Shown: piece by piece, positions 34,554 through 42,760 of the stretch
Layout of the letters: every line of letters starts with the position of its first letter
Numbering within the stretch: position 1 is the first letter of the stretch
Assembly (NCBI RefSeq): GCF_002234575.2
Contig: NZ_CP022464.2
Location: forward strand, 2,170,001 to 2,234,000
Direction of reading: 5' to 3'
Origin: Enterocloster bolteae
GTDB taxonomy: Bacteria > Bacillota > Clostridia > Lachnospirales > Lachnospiraceae
DNA length: 64,000 nucleotides
Made by a program: the position numbers and the translations under genes
Notes under the pieces: model-generated
The model's input: only the letters and a program-made list of their open reading frames with translations
Databases searched by the model: none
Told to the model about the DNA's origin: nothing

Positions 34554-35732
34554 ATGCAGACAAAGGACAGTTTACAAACCTATACAATCATGGAAAAGAG
34601 TGAAGCCGAAGCCTGCCTGGACCTGGCGGTAAGCCTGGTGCGGGAAAACCTGAAGACCTTTACCCGCTGTTTTCCGGATTCCAACAGCCGGAACCAATTC
34701 TATCCCCAAAGCAGCAACCGGGAATGGACCACCGGCTTCTGGACCGGGGAAATATGGCTGGCATATGAGCGGACCGGGGAGGAGGTATTTAAGGAGGCAG
34801 GAACCATACAGGCAGAATCCTTCCTGGAGCGCATAAAGGAGCGGGTGGACGTGGACAACCATGACATGGGATTTCTCTATACCCCTTCCTGCGTGGCCGC
34901 GTACCGTCTTACAGGCAATGAGACAGCCAGGAAGGCCGCGCTCATGGCTGCGGATAACCTGATAGGAAGATTCCAGGAAAAGGGACAGTTTTTCCAGGCT
35001 TGGGGAGAGCTGGGGGCAAAGGACAATTACCGTCTGATTATCGACTGCCTCCTCAACATGCCGTTACTGTTCTGGGCCAGTGAGACAACGGGAGACCAGA
35101 CGTACCGGAAAAAGGCAGAAGCCCATATAAGGACAGCCATGGACTGTGTGATTCGGCCGGACCACAGTACGTACCACACCTATTTCTTTGACCCGGAGAC
35201 AGGAGCTCCTGTAAAAGGCGTCACCCACCAGGGCAACCGGGACGGCTCTGCCTGGAGCAGGGGCCAGGCCTGGGGGATATACGGAAGCGCCCTGAGCTAC
35301 CGGATTGAGAGAAAACCGGAGTATGCGGATGTGTTCCGGAAGGTGACGGATTATTTTCTAAAGCATCTGCCGTCAGATTTAATCCCTTATTGGGATTTTG
35401 ATTTTGACGACGGCAGCTCAGAGCCTAGGGATTCCTCCTCCGCGGCAATTGCGGCCTGCGGTATGCTGGAGATGGTTAAGTATATGGAAGGCGGGGAGGC
35501 GGCATATTATGGGGATATGGCCAGGCGTCTGGTGAAGGCGCTCAGTGACCGGTGCGCAGTGAGGTGTCATGAGGAGTCCAACGGCCTTCTTCTCCACGGT
35601 ACCTATGCCAGGGCCAGCGCAGGCAATCCCTGCGCCAACCGGGGCGTGGATGAGTGCAATACCTGGGGCGATTATTTCTATATGGAGGCGCTTACAAGAC
35701 TTGCGGGGGATTGGGAGCCGTACTGGTATTAA
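34554..35732 (+). CDS. Glycoside hydrolase family 88 (unsaturated uronyl hydrolase)
   Basis: A 392-residue cytoplasmic hydrolase. It removes the 4,5-unsaturated uronic acid that lyases leave on oligosaccharides. The catalytic pair by analogy with Bacillus unsaturated glucuronyl hydrolase is D104 (DNHDMGFLY) and D164 (LIIDCLLNMP); HQGNRDGSAWSRGQAWGIYG and RDSSSAAIAACGM are further family blocks. The start is the ATG at 34554 after the third Shine-Dalgarno copy; an in-frame GTG at 34467 would place the repeats in the protein as KEQT units. It completes the lyase pathway. Confidence 0.9.
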   Translation: MQTKDSLQTYTIMEKSEAEACLDLAVSLVRENLKTFTRCFPDSNSRNQFYPQSSNREWTTGFWTGEIWLAYERTGEEVFKEAGTIQAESFLERIKERVDVDNHDMGFLYTPSCVAAYRLTGNETARKAALMAADNLIGRFQEKGQFFQAWGELGAKDNYRLIIDCLLNMPLLFWASETTGDQTYRKKAEAHIRTAMDCVIRPDHSTYHTYFFDPETGAPVKGVTHQGNRDGSAWSRGQAWGIYGSALSYRIERKPEYADVFRKVTDYFLKHLPSDLIPYWDFDFDDGSSEPRDSSSAAIAACGMLEMVKYMEGGEAAYYGDMARRLVKALSDRCAVRCHEESNGLLLHGTYARASAGNPCANRGVDECNTWGDYFYMEALTRLAGDWEPYWY

Positions 35733-35780
35733 CAGAATACGTAATAGAATATATAATAGAATATCCTGTTAAATGATGAG

Positions 35781-35819
35781 AGGGCAGAACGAATTTTTAT
35801 ATGATTCGACTGCCCTTTT
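35781..35819 (+). terminator. Intrinsic terminator of the lyase/GH88 operon
   Basis: AGGGCAG (35781-35787) and CGAAT pair with ATTCG and CTGCCCT (to 35816); TTTT follows. Confidence 0.8.
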
Positions 35820-35892
35820 GCGGTTCCTTTGGGCCTGAATAATCCGGCCTATGATTGTTTAAGTGCACACGTGCTTCATATAATAACAGTAG

Positions 35893-35945
35893 TACCATAT
35901 AAAACAAGTATTCCTATTGAAATTGTAGGAATACTATGGTATAGT
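35893..35945 (+). promoter_or_regulatory. nifS promoter embedded in an extended palindrome
   Basis: Promoter: TTGAAA (35917-35922), 17-bp spacer, TATAGT (35940-35945). GTATTCCTA (35908-35916) and TAGGAATAC (35926-35934) form a perfect 9-9-9 inverted repeat around the -35 box, and TACCATA (35893-35899) pairs with TATGGTA (35935-35941). This is a strong operator candidate; an Rrf2-type (IscR/CymR) regulator would fit the gene set. Confidence 0.75.
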
Positions 35946-36000
35946 AAAAAGCGTAGATGAAGCTTTTAACTTTAGGACTACAGAAAGGCGGATTTTTATT

Positions 36001-37194
36001 ATGAAGCAATTGATTTATCTGGATAACGCAGCCACCACAAAGACCAGGCCGGAGGTGGTGGAGGCCATGCTTCCATACTTTACAGAATATTACGGTAATC
36101 CCTCCTCGGTCTACGATTTTTCCACTGAGAGTAAAAAGGCTGTAAACCATGCAAGGGAGACCATTGCCCAGTCACTGGGGGCAAAGACCAATGAGATATA
36201 TTTCACGGCCGGAGGCAGCGAGGCCGATAACTGGGCCCTGGTGGCCACGGCGGAGGCCTATGGAAATAAAGGAAAACACATCATAACCACCAAGATTGAA
36301 CACCACGCCATCCTTCACACCTGCCAGTACCTGGAGAAAAGGGGATACGAGGTCACATATCTGGATGTGGATGAAAATGGAGTGGTCAAGCTGGATGAGC
36401 TTAAGAAGGCTATCAGGCCGGATACCATCCTCATATCAGTGATGTTTGCCAATAATGAGATCGGCACCATTGAGCCTATCAAGGAAATCGGGGCCATCGC
36501 CAGGGAAAACGGGATTCTGTTCCACACCGATGCGGTACAGGCATTTGCCCATGTGCCCATCCATGTGGATGAGTACAATATTGACATGCTCAGCTCCAGC
36601 GGACACAAGCTGAACGGGCCCAAGGGAATCGGATTCCTCTATATCCGCACAGGCGTAAAGATTCGTTCCTTTATCCACGGAGGCGCCCAGGAGCGCAAGC
36701 GCCGTGCGGGAACAGAGAATGTGCCCGGCATAGTGGGATACGGCAAGGCAGTGGAGCTGGCCATGGCCACCATGGAGGAACGGGCTGCCAGGGAAACGCA
36801 GCTGCGGGATTATCTGATGAAGCGGGTTATGGATGAGGTGCCCTTTACCAGAATCAACGGATCACGCACCAGCCGCCTTCCCAACAATGTGAATTTTGCT
36901 TTCCAGTTTATTGAAGGTGAATCCCTTCTCATCAAACTGGATATGGCGGGAATCTGCGGATCCAGCGGTTCCGCCTGTACCTCTGGGTCACTGGACCCCT
37001 CCCATGTGCTTTTGGCCATCGGGCTGCCCCATGAGATTGCCCACGGCTCCCTCCGTCTTACCTTAAGCGAGGAGAACACAGAGGAAGAGATGGATTATGT
37101 GGTGGAGCAGATTAAGGATATCGTGGGATACCTGCGCAGCATGTCGCCTTTGTATGAGGATTATATGAAGCACAATGGCAGTGAGAAAAAATAA
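36001..37194 (+). CDS. nifS: Cysteine desulfurase, NifS/IscS family
   Basis: A 397-residue PLP enzyme that takes sulfur from cysteine as a persulfide. K203 (SSGHKLNGPKG) forms the PLP Schiff base and C326 (SGSACTSGSLDPSHVL) carries the persulfide, in the long flexible loop of the NifS/IscS class. The N-terminus IYLDNAATTKTRPEVVEAM is canonical. Downstream are a U-type scaffold and MnmA, so it feeds both Fe-S assembly and tRNA thiolation. Confidence 0.93.
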   Translation: MKQLIYLDNAATTKTRPEVVEAMLPYFTEYYGNPSSVYDFSTESKKAVNHARETIAQSLGAKTNEIYFTAGGSEADNWALVATAEAYGNKGKHIITTKIEHHAILHTCQYLEKRGYEVTYLDVDENGVVKLDELKKAIRPDTILISVMFANNEIGTIEPIKEIGAIARENGILFHTDAVQAFAHVPIHVDEYNIDMLSSSGHKLNGPKGIGFLYIRTGVKIRSFIHGGAQERKRRAGTENVPGIVGYGKAVELAMATMEERAARETQLRDYLMKRVMDEVPFTRINGSRTSRLPNNVNFAFQFIEGESLLIKLDMAGICGSSGSACTSGSLDPSHVLLAIGLPHEIAHGSLRLTLSEENTEEEMDYVVEQIKDIVGYLRSMSPLYEDYMKHNGSEKK

Positions 37195-37251
37195 TATACA
37201 GGGAGAATCCTGTATGAAAGATAAACTTGGAACGATTCAGGAGGAATATAG

Positions 37252-37689
37252 ATGTACACAGAAAAAGTAATGGACCATTTTGAGCACCCCAGAAATGTGG
37301 GTGAGATAGAGAACCCCAGCGGAATGGGGACAGTGGGAAATCCCAAATGCGGCGATATCATGCGGATTTACCTGGATATTGATGAGAATCAGGTTATCCG
37401 TGACGTGAAGTTCAAAACCTTTGGCTGCGGGGCTGCCGTGGCAACCAGCAGCATGGCCACGGAGCTGGTAAAGGGAAAGACAGTCCGGGAGGCCATGGCT
37501 GTTACCAATAAAGCAGTCATGGAAGCACTTGACGGACTGCCGCCTGTTAAGGTACACTGTTCTCTGTTGGCAGAGGAAGCAATCCATGCGGCCCTCTGGG
37601 ATTATGCACAGAAAAACGGTATTACCATTGAGGGCTTAGAAAAGCCCAAGGATAATATTGAGGAAGAGGAAGAAGAGGAGAACTATTGA
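37252..37689 (+). CDS. nifU: NifU/IscU-type iron-sulfur scaffold protein
   Basis: A 145-residue scaffold on which Fe-S clusters are built. The three ligand cysteines are C33 (NPKCGD), C59 (TFGCGAAVATSS) and C103 (VHCSLLAEEAI). The Asp after C33 is the usual one that labilises the cluster. An acidic Glu-rich tail ends the protein. It lies 57 bases after nifS with AGGAGG before the ATG, and its stop overlaps the mnmA start. Confidence 0.92.
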   Translation: MYTEKVMDHFEHPRNVGEIENPSGMGTVGNPKCGDIMRIYLDIDENQVIRDVKFKTFGCGAAVATSSMATELVKGKTVREAMAVTNKAVMEALDGLPPVKVHCSLLAEEAIHAALWDYAQKNGITIEGLEKPKDNIEEEEEEENY

Positions 37690-38765
37690 GCAGGAAGGTA
37701 GTAGTAGGCATGTCAGGAGGAGTTGACTCCTCCGTGGCAGCCTGGCTGTTAAAGGAACAGGGTTACGATGTGATTGGCGTGACCATGCAGATTTGGCAGG
37801 ATGAGGATACTGAGGTCCAGGAGGCAGAGGGCGGCTGCTGCGGTTTAAGCGCGGTGGATGACGCCAGAAGGGTTGCCATGGACCTGGGTATCCCTTATTA
37901 TGTCATGAATTTTAAGGAAGAGTTCCGTAAAAACGTGATGGATTATTTTGTGGGTGAGTACGTGGAGGGAAGGACGCCCAACCCGTGTATTGCCTGCAAC
38001 CGCCATGTGAAGTGGGAGTCGCTGCTCAGGCGGAGCATGGCCATTGGGGCTGATTACATCGCCACCGGCCATTATGCGCAGATAGACAGGCTGCCGGGAG
38101 GGCGTTATTCCCTGAAAACCTCGGTTACAGCCGCAAAAGACCAGACATACGCTCTCTATAACCTGACCCAGGAACAGCTGTCCCATACCCTGATGCCTGT
38201 GGGAAGCTACCACAAGGAGGAGATACGGGATATGGCAAAGCGCCTGGGGCTGCCGGTGGCGCATAAACCGGACAGCCAGGAGATTTGCTTTATCCCTGAC
38301 CACGACTACGCGTCGTTTATTGAGGAGTACACTGGAAGGGAGCTGCCGCCGGGAAACTTCGTGGACCTGGACGGCCGTGTTCTGGGGCGCCATCGGGGCA
38401 TTACACACTATACGGTGGGCCAGAGAAAGGGGCTGAACCTTTCCATGGGACGCCCTGTTTTCGTGGTGGAAATACGCCCTGAAACGAATGAAGTTGTCAT
38501 CGGTAACAATGAGGATGTATTTACAAATGTGCTCCGCTGCGATAAACTGAACTGGATGGCAGTTGACGGACTTCACGGAAAGCCCATGGACGTCATGGCC
38601 AAAATCAGATACAGCCACAGAGGAAGCCCCTGTACCATCCGCGAAATCGGGGATGATATGGTGGAATGCTGTTTCCATGAGCCGGTCCGGGCTGTGACTC
38701 CCGGGCAGGCCGTGGTATTCTACGACGGGGATTATGTGGCAGGCGGAGGTACCATAATAAGATGA
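37686..38765 (+). CDS. mnmA: tRNA-specific 2-thiouridylase MnmA
   Basis: A 359-residue enzyme that thiolates U34 of Lys, Glu and Gln tRNAs. The ATP-pyrophosphatase loop is GMSGGVDSS (8-16). Catalytic C101 (PNPCIAC) and C201 (QEICFIPD) accept and transfer the sulfur. The start is TTG overlapping the nifU stop (TTGA), with GAGGAG about 6 bases upstream, so translation is coupled. NifS next door is the probable sulfur donor, as in Firmicutes that have no TusABCDE relay. Confidence 0.93.
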   Translation: MSRKVVVGMSGGVDSSVAAWLLKEQGYDVIGVTMQIWQDEDTEVQEAEGGCCGLSAVDDARRVAMDLGIPYYVMNFKEEFRKNVMDYFVGEYVEGRTPNPCIACNRHVKWESLLRRSMAIGADYIATGHYAQIDRLPGGRYSLKTSVTAAKDQTYALYNLTQEQLSHTLMPVGSYHKEEIRDMAKRLGLPVAHKPDSQEICFIPDHDYASFIEEYTGRELPPGNFVDLDGRVLGRHRGITHYTVGQRKGLNLSMGRPVFVVEIRPETNEVVIGNNEDVFTNVLRCDKLNWMAVDGLHGKPMDVMAKIRYSHRGSPCTIREIGDDMVECCFHEPVRAVTPGQAVVFYDGDYVAGGGTIIR

Positions 38766-40123
38766 AGCGGAAGATAAGAGAAAGAAGCGCCGGATGTAAA
38801 AGCAGCGGGGCGCCCACAGACAGAATAGAACATAACGGAACGGCACGCAGCAAACGGCGGGCAAATGGTCTGGCCGCCATTGGTCTGGCAGGCATCCTGG
38901 CCGCCGGCATGGGACTGACCGGTTGCCAAAACTATGAGTCCAGCAGCGAGATGAAGGCCAGAATCCAGTCCGAAGGCGGGGAGGCGTCCTGGAGCCGGGA
39001 GAGCCCGGCAGCCGTCGGGGCCTCAGCTGTACAGGGAGAAGGCAGTGCGGATAATGGCAATAAGGCTGAGACCATCAAACTGGACACAGAGCGGACCACA
39101 GCCCCCATGCCCCAATTTGAGGATGTGTCGGACACGGTTTATGTGAAATCATCAGACGGCGGCAGTGTGCGTATACGCTCTGCCTGCGATACCGGGGATG
39201 ATTCCAACATTCTTACATACGCCAGTCCCGGGACAGCGCTAAAGCGCACCGGGAAGGGAGAGCAATGGACCAGAATTGATTATAATGGGACAGCGGGCTA
39301 CATATCATCGGGATATATAACCACCCAGGTTCCGGAGACCGCAGCTTTGCCGCCTCAGGCATGTGTGGACAGCGGGGAGGTAACCCTGAATCCTTCGTGG
39401 AAATACGCGGAGTTTTCCAAGATTAATTCGGGTGCGGCAGTCCTGTACCGTTCCGAGGCAGCCAGTCCCAAAGGCATTACGGTTTGTGTCAACGCGGGTC
39501 ATGGAACAAAGGGGGGAGCTTCTGTCAAGACGCAGTGTCATCCCGACGGCACTCCCAAGGTAACCGGAGGCACTACCGGCGCAGGGGCCACCTCTGCGGC
39601 AGCCGTGTCAGGCGGCATGACCTTTTCTGACGGAACTCCTGAGAGTAAGGTGACGCTGTCCATGGCAAAAATACTTAAGGATAAGCTGCTGGCGGCAGGA
39701 TATGATGTGCTGATGATCCGGGAGAGCGACGATGTCCAGCTGGACAACATAGCCAGAACCGTCATTGCCAACAATGCAAGCGACTGCCATATTGCCCTTC
39801 ACTGGGATTCCACCACCAATAACAAAGGGGCATTTTACATGAGTGTTCCCAATGTGGAATCATACCGCAGCATGGAACCTGTAAAGTCCCACTGGCAGCA
39901 GCACAACGCCCTTGGTGAAAGCCTGGTGGCTGGCCTTAAGGGGGCGGGAGTCAAGATATTTTCCGGCGGCTCCATGGCCATGGATCTGACCCAGACTTCC
40001 TTTTCCACGGTGCCTTCTGTGGATATAGAGCTGGGAGATAAGGCATCCGACCACTCTTCGGCCACGCTGGCCACGCTGGCAGACGGACTGGTGGCCGGGG
40101 TGAACCAGTATTTTGGACAATAA
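38762..40123 (+). CDS. N-acetylmuramoyl-L-alanine amidase lipoprotein with SH3 domain
   Basis: A 453-residue exported protein. After a 35-residue basic N-terminus there is a signal helix and a lipobox (GLTGC, C55). A bacterial SH3-like domain at about 115-185 (VRIRSACDT, GTAGYISSGYI) binds the wall. The C-terminal Amidase_3 zinc domain has VCVNAGHGT, a Glu after FSDGTPE, CHIALHWD and VDIELGDK. It cuts the peptide off peptidoglycan. The ATG overlaps the mnmA stop (ATGA). The long leader before the signal helix is unusual; a later start is possible. Confidence 0.88.
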   Translation: MKRKIRERSAGCKSSGAPTDRIEHNGTARSKRRANGLAAIGLAGILAAGMGLTGCQNYESSSEMKARIQSEGGEASWSRESPAAVGASAVQGEGSADNGNKAETIKLDTERTTAPMPQFEDVSDTVYVKSSDGGSVRIRSACDTGDDSNILTYASPGTALKRTGKGEQWTRIDYNGTAGYISSGYITTQVPETAALPPQACVDSGEVTLNPSWKYAEFSKINSGAAVLYRSEAASPKGITVCVNAGHGTKGGASVKTQCHPDGTPKVTGGTTGAGATSAAAVSGGMTFSDGTPESKVTLSMAKILKDKLLAAGYDVLMIRESDDVQLDNIARTVIANNASDCHIALHWDSTTNNKGAFYMSVPNVESYRSMEPVKSHWQQHNALGESLVAGLKGAGVKIFSGGSMAMDLTQTSFSTVPSVDIELGDKASDHSSATLATLADGLVAGVNQYFGQ

Positions 40124-40130
40124 AGAACAA

Positions 40131-40193
40131 TTGTAAATGTAAGGAAAACGTAAATCCTTCCACATTTACAAATAATACCTGATGCGTTACAAT
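40131..40193 (+). promoter_or_regulatory. Hairpin and promoter between amidase and secreted-protein genes
   Basis: TTGTAAATGT-AAGGA (40131-40145) pairs with TCCTT...ACATTTACAA (40155-40171), a probable end for the amidase message though without a T-run. TTTACA (40165-40170), 17 bp and TACAAT (40188-40193) form the promoter of the next gene. Confidence 0.55.
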
Positions 40194-40235
40194 GGACATA
40201 ACACCAAAGGTTTGTTTAAGACAAGGAGGGATTAC

Positions 40236-41039
40236 ATGAAATTGATGAAACGTCTGGCGGCAGTGGTTCTGGGAGTTGCCCTTTTATGTCCCATGACCGC
40301 CTATGCGGCCCAGTCACAGGAAGCATTGGAGCTGTACAAGGCAGTGGAAGCCAGAAACCAGAACATGACGGATATGAACGCCTTTTACGATTTCAAGATG
40401 AAGATGTCAGGCAGCCTGTTTGAGAATGAAGGTATTGATCCCGTTGATATGCGGCTGGAGATGAATATGAAGATGAATCATATACAGGATCCCAGCCAGA
40501 TGCGCTACATGGCCTATTGCCGTATGACGGTTCCGGAAAGTGAGCCTATCACCTATTCCATGTATTATCTGGACGGTTATATCTACATGGATATGCTGGG
40601 CCAGAAGGTTAAGTACCCTGTGGCCATGGGAGACATGATGAACCAGGCCCTGGCGTCATCCAAGGCATTCGATGTGCCGGAAGATTTGGTTGGAGACTTT
40701 AGCCTGTGGGATGAGGGAGAGAACAAGGTCATCGGCTATACCATCAATGATGCCAAGATGAACGAGTACATGCAGATGGTACTGGGTTCCACCGGACTTA
40801 CAGGCATGCTGGACGGCCTTGATATGAAGCTTCACAATATCCGCGGAGAATATGTGGTTAATCCGGCCGGCGACTGCATTAAGATGCGCCTTAAGATGGA
40901 TATGGATATGACCATGCAGGGTGAGACCTTCAGTGTGAATCTGGACGGCGATGTGGGAATAGCGGATCCCGGCCAGCCCGTGGATGTGCCTGTTCCAAAT
41001 CCTGCGGAATATACCGAGATGCAGGCAGCAGCCAGTTAG
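40236..41039 (+). CDS. Secreted protein of unknown function (DUF6612-like)
   Basis: A 267-residue protein with a clear signal peptide (RLAAVVLGVALLCPMTAYA, cleavage near residue 24). The mature part is methionine-rich beta-structure with repeated long strands (MRLEMNMKMNHIQDPSQMRY, ITYSMYYLDGYIYMDMLGQK, MRLKMDMDMTMQGETFSVNL), as in the LolA-like DUF6612 lipoproteins of Firmicutes, although no lipobox is seen. Function is unknown. AAGGAGGG lies 7 bases before the ATG at 40236. Confidence 0.75.
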   Translation: MKLMKRLAAVVLGVALLCPMTAYAAQSQEALELYKAVEARNQNMTDMNAFYDFKMKMSGSLFENEGIDPVDMRLEMNMKMNHIQDPSQMRYMAYCRMTVPESEPITYSMYYLDGYIYMDMLGQKVKYPVAMGDMMNQALASSKAFDVPEDLVGDFSLWDEGENKVIGYTINDAKMNEYMQMVLGSTGLTGMLDGLDMKLHNIRGEYVVNPAGDCIKMRLKMDMDMTMQGETFSVNLDGDVGIADPGQPVDVPVPNPAEYTEMQAAAS

Positions 41040-41101
41040 AGGAAATTTGAGGCTGTATGAAAGGCAGTTTTAGAATTTGCGAAAATGTCTAAAAAATTAA
41101 C

Positions 41102-41159
41102 GCCAACTACTACACAAAACACGGATTTTAGTGTATAATGCAGTAGTTGGCATTTTTTT
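41102..41159 (+). terminator. Intrinsic terminator directly before the tRNA
   Basis: GCCAACTACT (41102-41111) pairs perfectly with AGTAGTTGGC (41142-41151); A then T7 runs up to the first tRNA base. Confidence 0.8.
41111..41139 (+). promoter_or_regulatory. tRNA-Ser promoter inside the terminator loop
   Basis: TATAAT (41134-41139) with TACACA (41111-41116) at 17 bp. Transcription would begin about 14 bases before the tRNA, inside the terminator's right arm. Confidence 0.5.
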
Positions 41160-41248
41160 GGAGGAGTACCCAAGTGGCTGAAGGGTCTGGCTTCGAACAC
41201 CAGTAGGTCGGTAGCACCGGCGCGAGGGTTCAAATCCCTCCTCCTCCG
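41160..41248 (+). tRNA. tRNA-Ser, anticodon CGA
   Basis: An 89-base class II tRNA. The acceptor arm pairs GGAGGAG (41160-41166) with CTCCTCC (41241-41247), discriminator G. The anticodon loop is TTCGAAC, giving CGA for UCG codons; the stem CTGGC/ACCAG has one C-A mismatch next to the loop. A long variable arm and the T-arm GAGGGTTCAAATCCCTC are clear. CCA is not encoded. Confidence 0.93.
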
Positions 41249-41300
41249 TTTATGCAATGAGGACAGTCCGTAAGGACTGTACCTGAAACAGAACACATAC

Positions 41301-41356
41301 CAGCACAATGCCCGGAGCGGGCCGTATCTGCGGTCCTCCGGGCATTGTGCTGTTTT
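41301..41356 (+). terminator. Intrinsic terminator after the tRNA
   Basis: A perfect 17-bp stem: CAGCACAATGCCCGGAG (41301-41317) with its complement at 41336-41352, then TTTT. A smaller ACAGTCC-GTAA-GGACTGT hairpin precedes it at 41264-41281. Confidence 0.85.
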
Positions 41357-41421
41357 GTGCTGTGACGATTGCAGGCATCTGCACCGGCCCGGGAAGGAAG
41401 GGGGTAAAAGTGCGCGGAAAA

Positions 41422-41449
41422 ATGCAGCCCTGATTCATCAGGACTGCAT
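41422..41449 (-). terminator. Intrinsic terminator of the sigma/anti-sigma operon (minus strand)
   Basis: On the minus strand ATGCAGTCCTGA pairs with TCAGGGCTGCAT (one G-T pair) around a TGAA loop, followed by a T-run. The stop codon of the 59-codon gene lies in the stem. Confidence 0.8.
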
Positions 41450-41617
41450 GCGGTTTTCAGGAAATTCCTGAGGAAAATCATGGGTGGCGTTATCAGCACC
41501 GGGTAAATCTATTTCAGGAATGTCTCCATCCCCATAGGTGCTGCTGTTTCTTCCTGGAAGTTCCAGGGGTTCCTGTCTGCCGGGATCCTGCTTTCCGGGT
41601 GTCTGTATTCTGTCCAT
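41438..41617 (-). CDS. Small hypothetical protein, 59 residues
   Basis: A 59-codon frame on the minus strand starting MDRIQTPGKQDPGRQEP and ending FPENRMQS. It is hydrophilic, rich in Pro, Gly, Asp and Glu, without a signal peptide or membrane segment. Support for it being real: its start lies 6 bases after the stop of the gene before it, GAAGGATG precedes it, and the operon terminator wraps around its stop codon. No family is recognised. Confidence 0.5.
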   Translation of the reverse strand: MDRIQTPGKQDPGRQEPLELPGRNSSTYGDGDIPEIDLPGADNATHDFPQEFPENRMQS

Positions 41618-41623
41618 GTGCCA

Positions 41624-41806
41624 TCATCCTTCCGTAAACATATTTTCCACGTAGTTGCGCATTTCCTCATGGCTCATTATGTTTCTGGCCCTGTTTACCA
41701 CCTGTTTCTGCTCCGGCTCCGTAAGACCGGAGAAACGGCTCATGGCTTCGGGATTCATGGCCAGCTCCATGGTAAATCCAATGGGAAGTTCATCTCGCTC
41801 TATCAT
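41624..41806 (-). CDS. Small conserved-type helical protein, 60 residues
   Basis: A 60-residue protein, MIERDELPIGFTMELAMNPE..., ending MFTEG. The pattern F-T-M-x-L-A-M-N-x-x-A-M-x-x-F followed by an amphipathic helix recalls the helical C-terminal module of YdeI/OmpD-associated proteins; the match is weak and no function follows. The ATG at 41806 has GAGG 8 bases upstream (frame open to 41815). It lies downstream of the RsiV-like gene, probably in the same transcript. Confidence 0.6.
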   Translation of the reverse strand: MIERDELPIGFTMELAMNPEAMSRFSGLTEPEQKQVVNRARNIMSHEEMRNYVENMFTEG

Positions 41807-41887
41807 ATTCATCACCTCAGGATTAGTATGGAAGGCGGGGATGGAAAATATGCATGGCAGGATTGGGTATTTAGCAGGATTCGGTAT

Positions 41888-42760
41888 TTAAAATGTACCT
41901 GTAACGGAACCGGGAATGGTGAATTGTACGGCACCCATGTATCCCGGCGCCACATCATATTCATTAAAGGTAATCACAAGTTCGCCGTTTTCATTGAAGT
42001 AATAACTTTCATCGCCTGTTAGTCCCTTGAAATCCTCATCCGGCATATCGGATTGGTAGAAGTACACCACAGAGTCATCCTTTGCCATCTGTTGAGCCAT
42101 CTGGCTTTTTATATTATCGCTGACGGCCTCCAGCATTTCCGGACGGTCATGGAACAGGTCTTTTAAGGAGATGATGCTGCCGGTAGCCTTATCTATGGTA
42201 AATACCTTGACAAACTGAGTGCCGCTGGCCATGGTAAGGGTGGTATCAATGCGGATGGACAGGTATTTGCTGTTGTCTGTCACCACTTTATACTGTGAAT
42301 CCAGGCCATAGTGCCCCTCTCCGTTGTCCCTGGACAATTCTTCCTCGTACATGGCGATAAGCTCATTGCCGTAATCCTCTATGGATTTGTTGGCCGGTAC
42401 CTGGGCGCCCTCGGTCCCTTCAATCGTCACCTGGGGAACCTTGATATCTGCCTCAAAATTATCTTTTTTATCTTCATAGGTGCGGAAGGTTACCACCTTT
42501 GCAATGGATCCAATGACCGGAATCTGTTCCATGGCATTGGCAAGGGCCGGAGTGGCGTTGGCCAGCACGGTAATGGCAATCATGGCAGCGGCAGCGGCCC
42601 CGCCTGTTTTTTTTGCGAATTTCATGATAATCACACCTTTCTGTTCTTTTTTTGCCTGGGCAATGCCCGCAAGCATGCGTTCCTTTGCTTCCGTTGGAAC
42701 CGGTATGCTTTCATAATCTGATTTCAGCTTATCCATCGGTCTGTTTTCTTCCTGTTTCAT
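41888..42760 (-). CDS. RsiV-like anti-sigma factor (DUF4179/DUF3298)
   Basis: A 290-residue membrane protein. The cytoplasmic N-terminus (MKQEENRPMDKLKSDYESIP) holds the sigma-binding segment, one membrane helix follows at about 50-70, and the extracellular part has DUF3298 features (GSIISLKDLFHDRPEM, YYFNENGELVITFNEYDVAPGYMG). In Bacillus and Clostridioides RsiV of this build senses lysozyme and is cleaved to free SigV. The ATG at 42760 has AGGAG 8 bases upstream. It overlaps the sigma gene end by 32 bases. Confidence 0.82.
   Translation of the reverse strand: MKQEENRPMDKLKSDYESIPVPTEAKERMLAGIAQAKKEQKGVIIMKFAKKTGGAAAAAMIAITVLANATPALANAMEQIPVIGSIAKVVTFRTYEDKKDNFEADIKVPQVTIEGTEGAQVPANKSIEDYGNELIAMYEEELSRDNGEGHYGLDSQYKVVTDNSKYLSIRIDTTLTMASGTQFVKVFTIDKATGSIISLKDLFHDRPEMLEAVSDNIKSQMAQQMAKDDSVVYFYQSDMPDEDFKGLTGDESYYFNENGELVITFNEYDVAPGYMGAVQFTIPGSVTGTF

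Noticed and set aside
41160..41248. Selenocysteine tRNA
   Set aside because: The long variable arm raised the idea, but the anticodon is CGA and the arm lengths fit tRNA-Ser.
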